Below are positions 44,450 to 54,037 of a DNA stretch of 56,181 bases, in pieces. The notes under the pieces are model-generated. The model made no database searches. It saw nothing but the letters and a program-made list of their open reading frames with translations, and was not told where the DNA came from. The position numbers and the translations under genes were made by a program. Numbering within the stretch: position 1 is the first letter of the stretch; each line of letters starts with the position of its first letter. Origin of the DNA: Erysipelotrichaceae bacterium. GTDB taxonomy: Bacteria; Bacillota_I; Bacilli_A; Erysipelotrichales; Erysipelotrichaceae. The stretch lies in contig JAAWON010000008.1 of the NCBI GenBank assembly GCA_022799495.1, forward strand, positions 1 through 56,181. Reading direction: 5' to 3'.

Positions 44450-46642
44450 GTGAAGGACAGAACCCAGAGTATCGGCTGGCTCATTCTTTTCCTGATCGCT
44501 TCCGGCTTTTTTGGTTTTATCAGTGCTTGGCTGTTGGGAATCAGTGATCCCACTTCCTATATGATCACCGCTTTCATCTTGACGGTGATCGCTTTCGCCC
44601 TATGTCTTACGTTTTATTTCTATGCAAGACGTAAGGCGGAATATCAAAGTCTGTGGATGATGTTGTGCCGCGGCTGTTATCACGATGTGGATCATCGCAT
44701 TGATGAATATGGTAAGGAAATGAACCGTCTTTGGGAGTTGAAGATGTTTGCCAGCTTTCACAGCGGTGATATATCAGCCTTTGAGCGAATCTATAAGGAT
44801 CACATGAATGAAATCAATGAGCATAAAACACTGGTCTCCTATATGATTTGTGTTATTAAAGATCTCATGGATGCGACCCTGCGTGTGAAACCACCGGCAG
44901 TGTTTCTAAAGAATGACGGTAATAGAAAATGCGTTTATCGCAAACAGCGCGAATATAAGCTTTATAGCAATATAGAGCAAGGTGTGAAAGAGTATTATGG
45001 ATCACAGAAGCAGATGGCTAAAATCTACTTTGAACAGTTTCTTAATCATACCGATGTCTTATCCAAGCCGCTTGGCTTCTATCTGTATTATTTGATGACA
45101 TCGATCATGGCGGAAAGTGATCATCCGCAAACAGAGGAGTATTATCGCAAGGCGCAGCAATGTGTATTTGATGATCGTAGCCTTGCTTATATGGAGAACC
45201 TGCGTTCTAGGCTCTTTATTGTACAGAAAGGAATAGGGTATCACACTATGATGGACAAAGATAGGAATCAAAACAGAAGCGGCAATCCCGCATTTGACAG
45301 CGGACAAGGTGATTCATTGAATCGTTCCTTCTCGCTGGATCAACCGGCATTTCGGCGTGATCGAAGTGAACCGGCAAATACCGGGCGGCGCCACAGCAAT
45401 GATATTCAACGAGAATTTGATGAGATGAATGCATCGCTGAACAACGAGTTTTCACCCTTTGAGCATGACAATGGACGAATGAGTCAAAACAGAAGCAATG
45501 ATGCGATGAACCGCAATCAAAATGTGGGGCAGCAGGAAGTCAGTGATGATCTTGATCCGACTTGGTTTGCCCGCAATGCTTTAGATGCCAACAATGATAA
45601 TCGCGGCACCCAAGCCTTCAATCAAAAAAATCCAAGTGTCAGTGAGCCAGCCTCACCTTTCCCCAATCGTCAAAATCAAACTATGCGAGGTAATTCATCC
45701 ATGAATATGAACCGTAATCAAATGAATAGCAGTAATTCTGCACGGCCAATACCAATCAGTTCAGATCCGTTAGAGGATACCGGCTTTCAAAAGAAACAGC
45801 CGTTCTTCCCTGAACAAAATAATAACCAACCACAGCGACGCCGTACAAGCGATGAACCGATTTTCAATAACCATCGCGCGAATCAGGACAATGATCCGCG
45901 CATGAACTTCGCAAATCGTAACGATCGCCAAGATCCGCTTCAAAACACCGGATTTATGGATACGGCAGGTTCACAGAATGATAACAGGAGGCAGGATTTC
46001 ATGGATACGCAAAGTATGGCGCGGGGTCAAATGGGTGGAAGTATGAATGCCTTGGAAGATACTCGCAGCGATGCGTTCCAGCCGACATTCCAAAGACAAC
46101 AGTCATCTATGCCGTTAAGTGATGAATTTACGGAAGAAGGCAAGAAAAGTAAAAAGAAAAAGCGTTCTCGCAAAAAGAAAGATCAAAACTATGATAGTTA
46201 TGATGATCATAATCAAGATCCCTATTTGGAGCAGCCGCAATTTAAACCACAGCGTTCCAGTGCGCCGAGTGAAGATCGTCCATACAGCACATATGTGAAA
46301 CACAATCTGATGATTTTCTTCTTTGCCTTGGTAGATTTGGCTATCGTGGCAGTTGCGACTTCCTCCATTGTTTATACTTCATATTTTGAACGATTCTCAT
46401 CGGTAAACTCTGATATCGTAAAAGATATTGTGATACAGGCATTGATCGTTACTGCGATCATGGCTTTGGTAACTGCATGTATTCATACAGGATTTACCAT
46501 TATGCGCAAACCAATGCGTAATTGGAGCGGCACCTTAAAAATCATCTTGTCGCCGATTCTGTTAATACTAGCCGCAGTGATTGGTATCATCTGCCATATT
46601 CCGTATTTCATTTTTGCCTGCATCAAAAAGGGCAAGGAATAA
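44450..46642 (+). CDS. Membrane protein with a long Asn/Gln/Arg-rich linker
   Basis: Encodes about 730 residues. Residues 9-30 and 37-58 are two membrane helices, followed by a helical cytoplasmic region to about 260. From about 260 to 600 the protein is extremely rich in Asn, Gln, Arg, Ser and Asp with no hydrophobic core, so it is probably disordered. Motifs such as DPLEDTGFQ and DPLQNTGFM recur. A basic run KKSKKKKRSRKKK precedes three more membrane helices at the C-terminus. It starts at GTG 44450 with AGAGGA upstream; a start at 44399 lacks one. No homologue is recognised. A terminator follows at 46677. Confidence 0.75.
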   Translation: MKDRTQSIGWLILFLIASGFFGFISAWLLGISDPTSYMITAFILTVIAFALCLTFYFYARRKAEYQSLWMMLCRGCYHDVDHRIDEYGKEMNRLWELKMFASFHSGDISAFERIYKDHMNEINEHKTLVSYMICVIKDLMDATLRVKPPAVFLKNDGNRKCVYRKQREYKLYSNIEQGVKEYYGSQKQMAKIYFEQFLNHTDVLSKPLGFYLYYLMTSIMAESDHPQTEEYYRKAQQCVFDDRSLAYMENLRSRLFIVQKGIGYHTMMDKDRNQNRSGNPAFDSGQGDSLNRSFSLDQPAFRRDRSEPANTGRRHSNDIQREFDEMNASLNNEFSPFEHDNGRMSQNRSNDAMNRNQNVGQQEVSDDLDPTWFARNALDANNDNRGTQAFNQKNPSVSEPASPFPNRQNQTMRGNSSMNMNRNQMNSSNSARPIPISSDPLEDTGFQKKQPFFPEQNNNQPQRRRTSDEPIFNNHRANQDNDPRMNFANRNDRQDPLQNTGFMDTAGSQNDNRRQDFMDTQSMARGQMGGSMNALEDTRSDAFQPTFQRQQSSMPLSDEFTEEGKKSKKKKRSRKKKDQNYDSYDDHNQDPYLEQPQFKPQRSSAPSEDRPYSTYVKHNLMIFFFALVDLAIVAVATSSIVYTSYFERFSSVNSDIVKDIVIQALIVTAIMALVTACIHTGFTIMRKPMRNWSGTLKIILSPILLILAAVIGIICHIPYFIFACIKKGKE

Positions 46643-46676
46643 ACAGTGCCGATACTATCATTAAATTCTTAATCAG

Positions 46677-46706
46677 AAAGCACACAGATCATCCTGTGTG
46701 CTTTTC
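46677..46706 (+). terminator. Intrinsic terminator of the large membrane gene
   Basis: AAAGCACACAG pairs with CTGTGTGCTTTT (46677-46703), an 11-bp stem with a 6-base loop and a T-run. Confidence 0.85.
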
Positions 46707-46837
46707 TTATGTGCATAAGGAATAGAAACCTATTTGAAACTTGTGTAAACATCATCTTATGAATCATCCGCTTAAAATAACATAGGATGATCGGTTAAAA
46801 AGAAAAAAGGATAACATTTAATTGAAATAGGATAATA

Positions 46838-46866
46838 ACAAAAAGGCATGTGATAACACACATGCC
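46838..46866 (-). terminator. Intrinsic terminator of yhaM
   Basis: GGCATGTG (46845-46852) and CACATGCC (46859-46866) form an 8-bp stem; on the minus strand five T residues follow. Confidence 0.85.
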
Positions 46867-46905
46867 ATAAGGATACCATCTTTAACATCCCGATTCTATG
46901 ATTGC

Positions 46906-47853
46906 TTAACGCTCCCCTTTCCCCTTTGCCTTATAGAAACAGCGCTGATCCATCGCATAAATACGCTGGGTAAATTCTCCTTCACTCACCTTACTGAGTG
47001 CCTTCTCCAACGTATGCATGCGGGCATCCATATTATCAATCAAGTACAATGCCTCTGCCTCTGGTATCATTGGCAGTACAGGACTTCCATATTCATACAC
47101 ACCATGATGTGACAAGACCATATGCCTTAGCAACAATGAAGTTTCCTCACTGATTTGTAGTTGCTCACAAAGACAAACTAATTCTGCCTGCATAATTGAA
47201 ATATGTCCCAACAATCGCCCTGCCTTTGTATAAGCAGTAGCGATTGGACCGCTTAGTTCTATCAGTTTACCGATGTCATGTAAAAAGCAACCGGCCAATA
47301 AAAGATCGCGATTTAACAGTGCATATTGATTGCACAGCGCTTCTGCTAAATCCATCATTCCCAACACATGCATCGCCAATCCACCTACATAATCATGATG
47401 ATTCTTAGAGGCAGCCGGATACTCATAAAAACGCTCCTCATACTGTGCCAATACAGCCTCACAGACCTTTTGGATCTGCTCATCCTTCATACTGCTGATC
47501 CGCTGCTTGATCTGCGTTTCCAGTTCACCTCGAGATAAAGAAGCGCAGCGCAGATAATCACGCAACTCCACATCTGTACCGTTATAAACAACACATTGCA
47601 ATACGCGCATCTGAAGCTGGTCTTTATAATTGATGACATCACCTTTACAATCAATAATCATACCATTTTTTAATGCATCCAACTGTTCCTGTTCCACATT
47701 CCAAAATTTAGCATCCATACAGCCGGTTCGATCTTGAATCACAAAATTGAGATAAGGCGCTCCTTTATTGGTAATTCCTTGTGCCACATCACTGATCAAT
47801 ACACGAATCCACACCCGTTCCCCCTCATTCAGTTCATTGATCCATTTCTTCAT
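46906..47853 (-). CDS. yhaM: 3'-5' exoribonuclease YhaM
   Basis: Encodes 315 residues. An N-terminal OB-fold (residues 13-85) is followed by an HD metal-dependent domain (CFLHDIGKL near 190-198 and HHG near 243-245). This arrangement is that of YhaM/CBF1 exonucleases, which trim RNA or single-stranded DNA. The ATG lies inside the end of the preceding glycosyltransferase-RecX gene (20-base overlap), implying coupling. Confidence 0.88.
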   Translation of the reverse strand: MKKWINELNEGERVWIRVLISDVAQGITNKGAPYLNFVIQDRTGCMDAKFWNVEQEQLDALKNGMIIDCKGDVINYKDQLQMRVLQCVVYNGTDVELRDYLRCASLSRGELETQIKQRISSMKDEQIQKVCEAVLAQYEERFYEYPAASKNHHDYVGGLAMHVLGMMDLAEALCNQYALLNRDLLLAGCFLHDIGKLIELSGPIATAYTKAGRLLGHISIMQAELVCLCEQLQISEETSLLLRHMVLSHHGVYEYGSPVLPMIPEAEALYLIDNMDARMHTLEKALSKVSEGEFTQRIYAMDQRCFYKAKGKGER

Positions 47854-49825
47854 TCTCCCACTCCATTTCTTCCATCATTGCCAATACATCACCGCTTTGA
47901 AACCCTTTACGGATGCATGTTTGAATTACCTTTTGTTTTAACTGCGCACCATGTAGCTTGCGCATATGAGCACGTTTGGCTTTTTCCATCGCTTTTCGTA
48001 AAGCAGCACTGTCGTCCTCATCGGCAAGATCCACTTCTTCACTCGCATGGGTGGCAATGCGATACTCAAACCCTTGTCCCATTAACTTTTGCGCAATCGC
48101 TCTACGCTTTGTACTCAAAGCTTTATCCTTGACCGATAACTTCAATTTCTCAGCCACACGCATCGCCTTAACACTTTCATCTTCATCTGAGAATTGCGCC
48201 AAAGCATTTGCGACATCATCATGAGGAATGCCTTTTTCAACCAATGCCTTAATGATTTTACCCTTACTTTGATAACTGTGGTGCATTTTTTCTATCTTAC
48301 TCATCATATATTGATAATCATTTAGATAACCTCGATGGATCAACTCATGAAGCAATTGATCCATTTCCTCATTTTTCAATACATGCAAAGAGGCAAGATA
48401 ACGGCGCATTTCCTTTGTCGTATAATCACGAACACTCAATTTTCGAATGCAGGAACGATAAGCGTGCAGAAGCTGTTCCTTATGACGCAGTTCTTCTACG
48501 GTATTACGATCCAATAATGTATGCTTTTGAATCTTTAACAGGAAGTAATCATCCAATGAGATTGTGATTTTGATCGGCTCATCCTCTTTGTCATTGATTA
48601 CATAAATGCGCATCGTGTCTTCTGCGGCTTTGATCTTCGTTACCTCATATGAATCTTCAAAATCCTCAATTGCCTGATAATATACACTCATGACCTTAGT
48701 GTAAAACATATTGCCATCATAAGGCTTTACCATAGCGCGTGCTTGTGAGCGAATCGCCACTCTTTCCTTTTCCGATAGATTTAAGAAAGTTTGAATTTTC
48801 ATCGCAAATTCTTGGGGTGTCTGAAAGAAATAACCACTTTTCCCCTCCAGCACCAACTGATCCAAAACATCATCCGGGCGTGCGAATACCGGCAGATGCG
48901 AGGCCAATGCTTCGATAAAAGTCATACCCTGTGTTTCACTCAGCGATGCCGAAACGAACGCATCTGACATTGCATAATAGTAAGGAACATCCTCACGCGG
49001 TTTTACGCCGGTAAAGTAAACTTGTTGCTGCAAGCCATACTGCTGAACCAACTGCTTCAGTTCTTCTAACTGTGGACCACCACCAACAATCATCAATTTG
49101 GTATGAGGATCATCGACATAACGAAATCCTTCAATCGGAATCTCGATACTTTTCTCCGGGGCGATTCGTCCGATGTAGACAATGATACGATCCTCTTTAC
49201 CAAAACCGAGTTCCTCACGCAACTTCCTTACACGCTCCTGATCCAGCTGAGTAGGATCAAATTTCTCCAATTCCAACCCGGTCGGTATGGTATAAATCGG
49301 CGTTTTTACCCCATATTTTAATAATGTCTCCTTGGTTTTCTCGCTCGGCGCAATCACACCCTGTACATTGTCGGATATCATCCTTGAAAAAGTAGTAACG
49401 AACTTTTTACTGATAATATCCACTTCCTCTATATCAAAGCGATTGATATAATGCGTATAATCCTCATACATTGTATGATAGGTTGATACAACGGGAATAT
49501 TCAAATACTTGGCGACAATACGCGCAAACATCCCGACGCCAAATTCCGTATGAACATGAATCACATCCAAATTCATCTTGCGGATTTCATCGCGGGCGGA
49601 GAAATGATAAGGGGTAGACAATTTATATCCATATAACCACTTTAATTCTAACCCGGGCAAACGCAGCACATTGCCATCTCGCTGTGTTGTTAAAAAGCCC
49701 TTACGATTTGTAATGATAAAAACCTCATGGCCATTTTTCTCCAGTTCTTTTTGTAAGGTCAATATCGAAGATACAACGCCATTGATTTCCGGAGCGTAGG
49801 TATCTGAGAACAGTCCAATGCGCAC
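47834..49825 (-). CDS. GT4 glycosyltransferase fused to a RecX-like domain
   Basis: Encodes 663 residues in one frame. Residues 1-390 are a GT-B glycosyltransferase of the GT4 family with GVVSS near the N-terminus and the ETQGMTFIE motif (Ex7E, Glu297 and Glu305). It resembles 1,2-diacylglycerol 3-glucosyltransferases that make membrane glycolipids. Residues about 405-663 resemble RecX, the small alpha-helical regulator of RecA: RxLSxRDYTxxEMxxYL near 461-475, then repeated helical modules ending CIRKGF. No stop lies between them. An internal Met405 (ATG 48611-48613, start 48613) resembles a RecX start but lacks a strong ribosome binding site. The start is GTG 49825 with GGAGG upstream. The fusion may be genuine or a recent joining of two genes. 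Confidence 0.85.
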   Translation of the reverse strand: MRIGLFSDTYAPEINGVVSSILTLQKELEKNGHEVFIITNRKGFLTTQRDGNVLRLPGLELKWLYGYKLSTPYHFSARDEIRKMNLDVIHVHTEFGVGMFARIVAKYLNIPVVSTYHTMYEDYTHYINRFDIEEVDIISKKFVTTFSRMISDNVQGVIAPSEKTKETLLKYGVKTPIYTIPTGLELEKFDPTQLDQERVRKLREELGFGKEDRIIVYIGRIAPEKSIEIPIEGFRYVDDPHTKLMIVGGGPQLEELKQLVQQYGLQQQVYFTGVKPREDVPYYYAMSDAFVSASLSETQGMTFIEALASHLPVFARPDDVLDQLVLEGKSGYFFQTPQEFAMKIQTFLNLSEKERVAIRSQARAMVKPYDGNMFYTKVMSVYYQAIEDFEDSYEVTKIKAAEDTMRIYVINDKEDEPIKITISLDDYFLLKIQKHTLLDRNTVEELRHKEQLLHAYRSCIRKLSVRDYTTKEMRRYLASLHVLKNEEMDQLLHELIHRGYLNDYQYMMSKIEKMHHSYQSKGKIIKALVEKGIPHDDVANALAQFSDEDESVKAMRVAEKLKLSVKDKALSTKRRAIAQKLMGQGFEYRIATHASEEVDLADEDDSAALRKAMEKAKRAHMRKLHGAQLKQKVIQTCIRKGFQSGDVLAMMEEMEWENEEMDQ

Positions 49826-49965
49826 ACTGATTCCTCCTTAATCTTTTCTAATTCCTAATTTCTTTTTTATACTTTCATTCTTGCCTTAATCGAATCCAAT
49901 CTTCCTCCAATACAAAGAATTTATGTATTCCTATACCCTTTTGCAAGGGCATCCTGCAAGTGCAA

Positions 49966-51021
49966 TTATCGCTGTGCCGTTCGCTCTTGTAACGCTCTTC
50001 TTGCCTCAATCAAATCATATTTGCGTTTGGCAAACAAGAAGATCAATCCACCGACAATCATAACAAAATGATAAGTGGAAAAGCGCCAGAAAATCATAAC
50101 GCTTTTGGCCAGTGCCGAGGGAATGATGGTGGAGAAAATAGACACAAAGGCCCATTCCGTCCCCCCACTCGCTCCGGGAATTGGAATAAAGGTATTTGCC
50201 ATTGTCACAAAACTAGACATGGCAATGATCACAACCAGTTTTGACAGTGGCAATTCCACCCCCATTGCGTAGCAAACCAAATACGGCAATGCATACAACA
50301 TCGTCAGGCGCAACACATTGATCAATACCGTTTTTACAATTAAACGCTGATCCTTTTTTAAACGTCGAATTTCATTAGTGAAAGATTCCATTTGTGCTGT
50401 CCATACCTGTAACGTCTTTTCTTTATTTTTGACAATATGCAGTTTGCTTAACAAAATAACGCCCCATTGAGAAAAGCGTACAAATACTTTGGGAAACAAT
50501 GCCATAGTCCAAAGCAGGGCAATCACACAGATATTGATAACATAACCGCAAAGCACCAACAAAAAGAATGCATTTTTTTCATATACACTGGAAAATACAC
50601 AGAGAAACAGCACGCTCACATAAAGCATCATTGTCGTTTGATAGATGATAAAATCTGCCCATAATAGACTTGCGGCATCACTGACTTTAATTCCCTGCTT
50701 TTTCATAATGTAAACCTGTCCGAATTGTCCGCCGGTTGCGCTGGGAGTAATACCACCGAAAAAAGTGCCGACGAATGCATTCTCCAAAGCCTCGATATTT
50801 GAATAATTCGCCTTATACTTTCTGCCAAAGGTTTTATAAATCCAAGCAATGATACAATTATAAAGCAATCCCCAACTGATGATTAGAATAAACCAGTACC
50901 ATTTCACATTAAAAATCAATCGCAGAATATCGTGATAATCATCTTTTAACGAAAAAAACAATACCGCGAGCGTCAATACGATGATCACCAAGAAATTCAA
51001 AGCATAATGATTCTTTTTCAT
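49966..51021 (-). CDS. Flippase-like membrane protein (LPG_synthase_TM family)
   Basis: Encodes about 351 residues with about eight membrane helices and the family motif FFGGITPSATGGQFGQVYIM. This is the PF03706 membrane family, related to the flippase part of lysylphosphatidylglycerol synthases. Located between two glycolipid glycosyltransferases, it probably moves glycolipid or its precursor across the membrane. ATG 51021 has TAGGTG upstream; GTG 51030 is in frame. The substrate is inferred only from neighbours. Confidence 0.82.
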   Translation of the reverse strand: MKKNHYALNFLVIIVLTLAVLFFSLKDDYHDILRLIFNVKWYWFILIISWGLLYNCIIAWIYKTFGRKYKANYSNIEALENAFVGTFFGGITPSATGGQFGQVYIMKKQGIKVSDAASLLWADFIIYQTTMMLYVSVLFLCVFSSVYEKNAFFLLVLCGYVINICVIALLWTMALFPKVFVRFSQWGVILLSKLHIVKNKEKTLQVWTAQMESFTNEIRRLKKDQRLIVKTVLINVLRLTMLYALPYLVCYAMGVELPLSKLVVIIAMSSFVTMANTFIPIPGASGGTEWAFVSIFSTIIPSALAKSVMIFWRFSTYHFVMIVGGLIFLFAKRKYDLIEARRALQERTAQR

Positions 51022-51051
51022 CTTCTTCACCTACTTCAAGTCGTTTACAGT

Positions 51052-52131
51052 TTAACTTTGATTCTTCTTCCTGTGATATCTGCGTTTCTTTCGTTTCAAC
51101 TCTGCTTGATGTGCTTCATGAACCTTTGTATAAAAATCAATCCAAATACGCAGGACATTTTCCTTAGAATAATAGTCACTAATTGCCTGTGACATCGCTT
51201 CACTTTTCTGATAAAACTGCGGATCGTTTTGAAGCTGCGTCAATAACTGCGCAAACTCTGTATTGTCTTTACCTGCTAAATAGTTATGAAACAAAATATC
51301 CTCATACAATGCCAAATCACGCAGTAACAGCGGTTTATGCAGATTTACGGCTTCCAAAATAGCCATCGGAAACAACTCATTATAGGAAGGCATGAAGAGC
51401 ACATCCGCAATATTATAGATATCATTCATTTGTTCTCTTGGAATAATTCCGATGAATTTCACATTCACCGGCGGATGGTCTACAATCTTTTTTAATTCTT
51501 CATACCCATCGGTAATGCGGCCAAAGGAAAAACCTCCACTCCATACAAAAGTGATATCAGGCCGCTGTTTCGCTACTTCCACAAAATCTAATACACCCTT
51601 ACGTGTCTGAACTTGTCCTACTCCAATGACCACAAAAGCATCATGAGCGATTCCATAACGATCGCGCAGTGCATTGACTTCTTCCTTTGGTTTACGATAA
51701 AAATCATCCTTGGATACATAATTGGGAATATAGACCATCTTTTCCCGCTTGATCCCGTATTTCGCCAAAGCATCCATAAAAATGGGATTGACCACGATCA
51801 GATAATCCGCTGCTTTGTATAATTCAATCACATATTTTTTAAATATCTTAAAGACCGCCTTCGGCAGTTCGATACTGCCATCTAACGTATCAGGAAGAAA
51901 ATGCACATAAGCAACGCTTGCCGCCTTACTAGCCTTCATTTTCAAATAATTTTGCGGATCAACGGTATGAATATGTTGAATATCACAATCCATAGATCCA
52001 TTGATGGTCACCTCAAAACGATCGCCAGCACCTTCCTTAATCAGATTGACCTGTTCTAAGTAGGCGCTGCCAACCCCCTGCCCATCTACCTTATCGGCAC
52101 TGGAAAGCATATTGATTCTTATTTTTTCCAT
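51052..52131 (-). CDS. GT4 glycosyltransferase, diglycosyl-diacylglycerol type
   Basis: Encodes 359 residues. The GT-B fold starts INMLSSADKVDGQGVGSAYLEQ and has the Ex7E motif NELFPMAILEA near residue 286. It resembles the second enzyme of diglycosyl-diacylglycerol synthesis (1,2-galactosyl or glucosyl transferase, CpoA-like) that extends the monoglycosyl lipid made by the other GT4. ATG 52131 has AGGAGG upstream and an extended -10 promoter lies at 52215-52207. Together with the flippase-like gene and the GT4-RecX gene it forms a glycolipid operon. The sugar donor is not determinable. Confidence 0.82.
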   Translation of the reverse strand: MEKIRINMLSSADKVDGQGVGSAYLEQVNLIKEGAGDRFEVTINGSMDCDIQHIHTVDPQNYLKMKASKAASVAYVHFLPDTLDGSIELPKAVFKIFKKYVIELYKAADYLIVVNPIFMDALAKYGIKREKMVYIPNYVSKDDFYRKPKEEVNALRDRYGIAHDAFVVIGVGQVQTRKGVLDFVEVAKQRPDITFVWSGGFSFGRITDGYEELKKIVDHPPVNVKFIGIIPREQMNDIYNIADVLFMPSYNELFPMAILEAVNLHKPLLLRDLALYEDILFHNYLAGKDNTEFAQLLTQLQNDPQFYQKSEAMSQAISDYYSKENVLRIWIDFYTKVHEAHQAELKRKKRRYHRKKNQS

Positions 52132-52206
52132 GAAGCTCCTCCTTATTTCATGATTGGTCATAGTTTGGAATATGTAAGAGCATATATGCCCTTTTTCACA
52201 AAGTAT

Positions 52207-52215
52207 ATTATAGCA
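52207..52215 (-). promoter_or_regulatory. Extended -10 promoter of the glycolipid operon
   Basis: TGCTATAAT on the minus strand (52215-52207); the -35 is unclear. Confidence 0.6.
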
Positions 52216-52344
52216 CAAAGACAAAATGAATGCGACAAGGTTTCAATTTTGTCATATAGGATGCATAGGTAGTTAAAGTAAGTAGAATTAGCAATCCACT
52301 TAGGATAAGTGGTGAGCGAGGGTGGAGAGAGGATAAGAATATAC

Positions 52345-52368
52345 AAAAAGGAGCGATGACATGCGCTC
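52345..52368 (-). terminator. Intrinsic terminator of the LacI-type gene
   Basis: GAGCG (52351-52355) and CGCTC (52364-52368) form a short stem around an 8-base loop; a T-run follows on the minus strand. Confidence 0.7.
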
Positions 52369-52392
52369 TTTTAAGATTCATTTTGTTTTCAT

Positions 52393-53349
52393 TTAAAATT
52401 GACGAACACTCTCGCGTTTCTTTATGGTATAAGTAAGATTTTGCCATTGCGGCGTCTTACCTTCAATGATGGCAATTAACTCTTGTACCAAATTATGGGC
52501 AAACGCATGATAGGGGTAAGTGAGTGCACTGATGCTTGGAAACATTGCTTCACATTGCGCACTGTCGTGGTAACAAGCCAAAGAGAGGTGCTGCGGTACA
52601 TGGATATGATGCGTATGACAATAACGCAGAATATGCGATGCAGTATGTGCATCCTCGCACAAAATAATATCACCGTCCATTTTGATCACTTGATCCATCC
52701 ATTCTGTAATTGGCCGACCTGCTTTGCATACATGAATATCCAGCAATGCCGCCTGATAAGCAGCACGGATGCCTTCTCTTCGCTTTTCGCCCACATGGGC
52801 ATCCTGTTGTAAATCAATGATGCGATATACATTTTGTTCTAGCAGATAGGCGCCCATCTGTTTACCGGCCTCTCGTTCATTCAAATCTAAAAATGGGGCA
52901 TAATCACAAGCCTGATTCGCAAACAGTACCCGAGCATGATGTTGCTTCACACTCATGTTCAATGCATTGGGATCTTCACAATCAAGTAGAATGACTCCTT
53001 CTGCCCCTTGTGCCAATAACTGATTCAAACAAGTTGCCTCACAACCTGCCTGTGCCAGCGCGATTAGACTTTGATAACCCATAGTTTCACACGCATCCTG
53101 TATCCCTGCTAGGATTTGCGGATGACCTTGTTTGTGTAGCGCCTTTACCATAACTCCAAGCACTTTGGTATGCTTGGCCTTTAATCTACTTGCCAACATA
53201 TCACGCTCAAATCCGAGTTCTTGAATCGCTTTTTGAATGCGTTCCTTGTGTTCCTGCGACACATAACCATGATTCAAATACCGAGAGACACTGCTTTTGG
53301 ATACTTGACAATGCGCGGCTACATCTGCGATCGTTACCTTTTTTTTCAT
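52393..53349 (-). CDS. LacI/GalR-family transcription regulator
   Basis: Encodes 318 residues. The helix-turn-helix is TIADVAAHCQVSKSSVSRYL (5-24), followed by a type I periplasmic-binding-like sugar-sensing domain. It differs from CcpA, which is at 23916. There is no sugar operon next to it, so its effector is unknown; it may be an isolated regulator. ATG 53349 follows GAGGGG; 53376 is in frame. Its own terminator follows. Confidence 0.85.
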   Translation of the reverse strand: MKKKVTIADVAAHCQVSKSSVSRYLNHGYVSQEHKERIQKAIQELGFERDMLASRLKAKHTKVLGVMVKALHKQGHPQILAGIQDACETMGYQSLIALAQAGCEATCLNQLLAQGAEGVILLDCEDPNALNMSVKQHHARVLFANQACDYAPFLDLNEREAGKQMGAYLLEQNVYRIIDLQQDAHVGEKRREGIRAAYQAALLDIHVCKAGRPITEWMDQVIKMDGDIILCEDAHTASHILRYCHTHHIHVPQHLSLACYHDSAQCEAMFPSISALTYPYHAFAHNLVQELIAIIEGKTPQWQNLTYTIKKRESVRQF

Positions 53350-53519
53350 ACAACCCCTCATTTCCGTTGTTATCATTATATCAGATAATGAAAGAAAGGT
53401 AAAAATATGATATAACGAGCTATCGTTTTTTTGAAATGTGCGCTTTCTGCTTTATTGCTTCATGAAATATCCTTTCCCACTCATTTCTAAGCATTCAACT
53501 TTATCCCGGTACAGTGATA

Positions 53520-53528
53520 TGTTATAAT
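53520..53528 (+). promoter_or_regulatory. Extended -10 promoter of bcp
   Basis: TGTTATAAT (53520-53528), 17 bases before the start codon. A -35 is weak. Confidence 0.6.
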
Positions 53529-53545
53529 GTTCACGAGGTGATAGT

Positions 53546-54019
53546 ATGTTAGAAACAGGACAAACAGCAATAGATTTTACATTATATGATCAGGAAAATC
53601 GTGAGGTCTCACTCAGTGATTTTAAAGGCAAAAAAATTGTATTATACTTTTACCCTAAGGACATGACAAGTGGCTGCACAAAGCAGGCATGCGCCTTTGC
53701 GGCAGCGTATGAAGAATTTAAAAAAGAGGATATCATGGTCATTGGCATCAGTAAGGACAGCACAGCCTCTCATCAGAAATTCGCTACGAAATATGAATTA
53801 CCTTTTCTGCTTTTGGCAGATCCTGAATTGAAGGCAATCACAGCTTACGATGTGTGGAAAGAAAAGAAACTATATGGAAGAACTTATATGGGTGTTATGC
53901 GCTCCACCTATATCATTGATGAGCATTTCACCATCATCAAAGTATTTGAAAAGGCAAATCCGGCAAGCAATGCGCAAGATATACTGGCGTTTCTTGCACA
54001 ACCATCTAAGGACCAATAA
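53546..54019 (+). CDS. bcp: Thiol peroxidase Bcp (peroxiredoxin)
   Basis: Encodes 157 residues. The peroxidatic Cys44 and the resolving Cys49 lie in TSGCTKQACAF, the atypical 2-Cys arrangement of Bcp. It reduces hydroperoxides using thioredoxin. ATG 53546 has GAGGTG upstream. It is intact, unlike the paralogue at 34565-35101. A strong terminator follows. Confidence 0.93.
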   Translation: MLETGQTAIDFTLYDQENREVSLSDFKGKKIVLYFYPKDMTSGCTKQACAFAAAYEEFKKEDIMVIGISKDSTASHQKFATKYELPFLLLADPELKAITAYDVWKEKKLYGRTYMGVMRSTYIIDEHFTIIKVFEKANPASNAQDILAFLAQPSKDQ

Positions 54020-54037
54020 GTAAGCAAAAACACAGAT

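Noticed and set aside
52260-52340. Hairpin CCACTT-AGGAT-AAGTGG as a terminator
   Set aside because: It has no T-run on either strand and no gene ends there.
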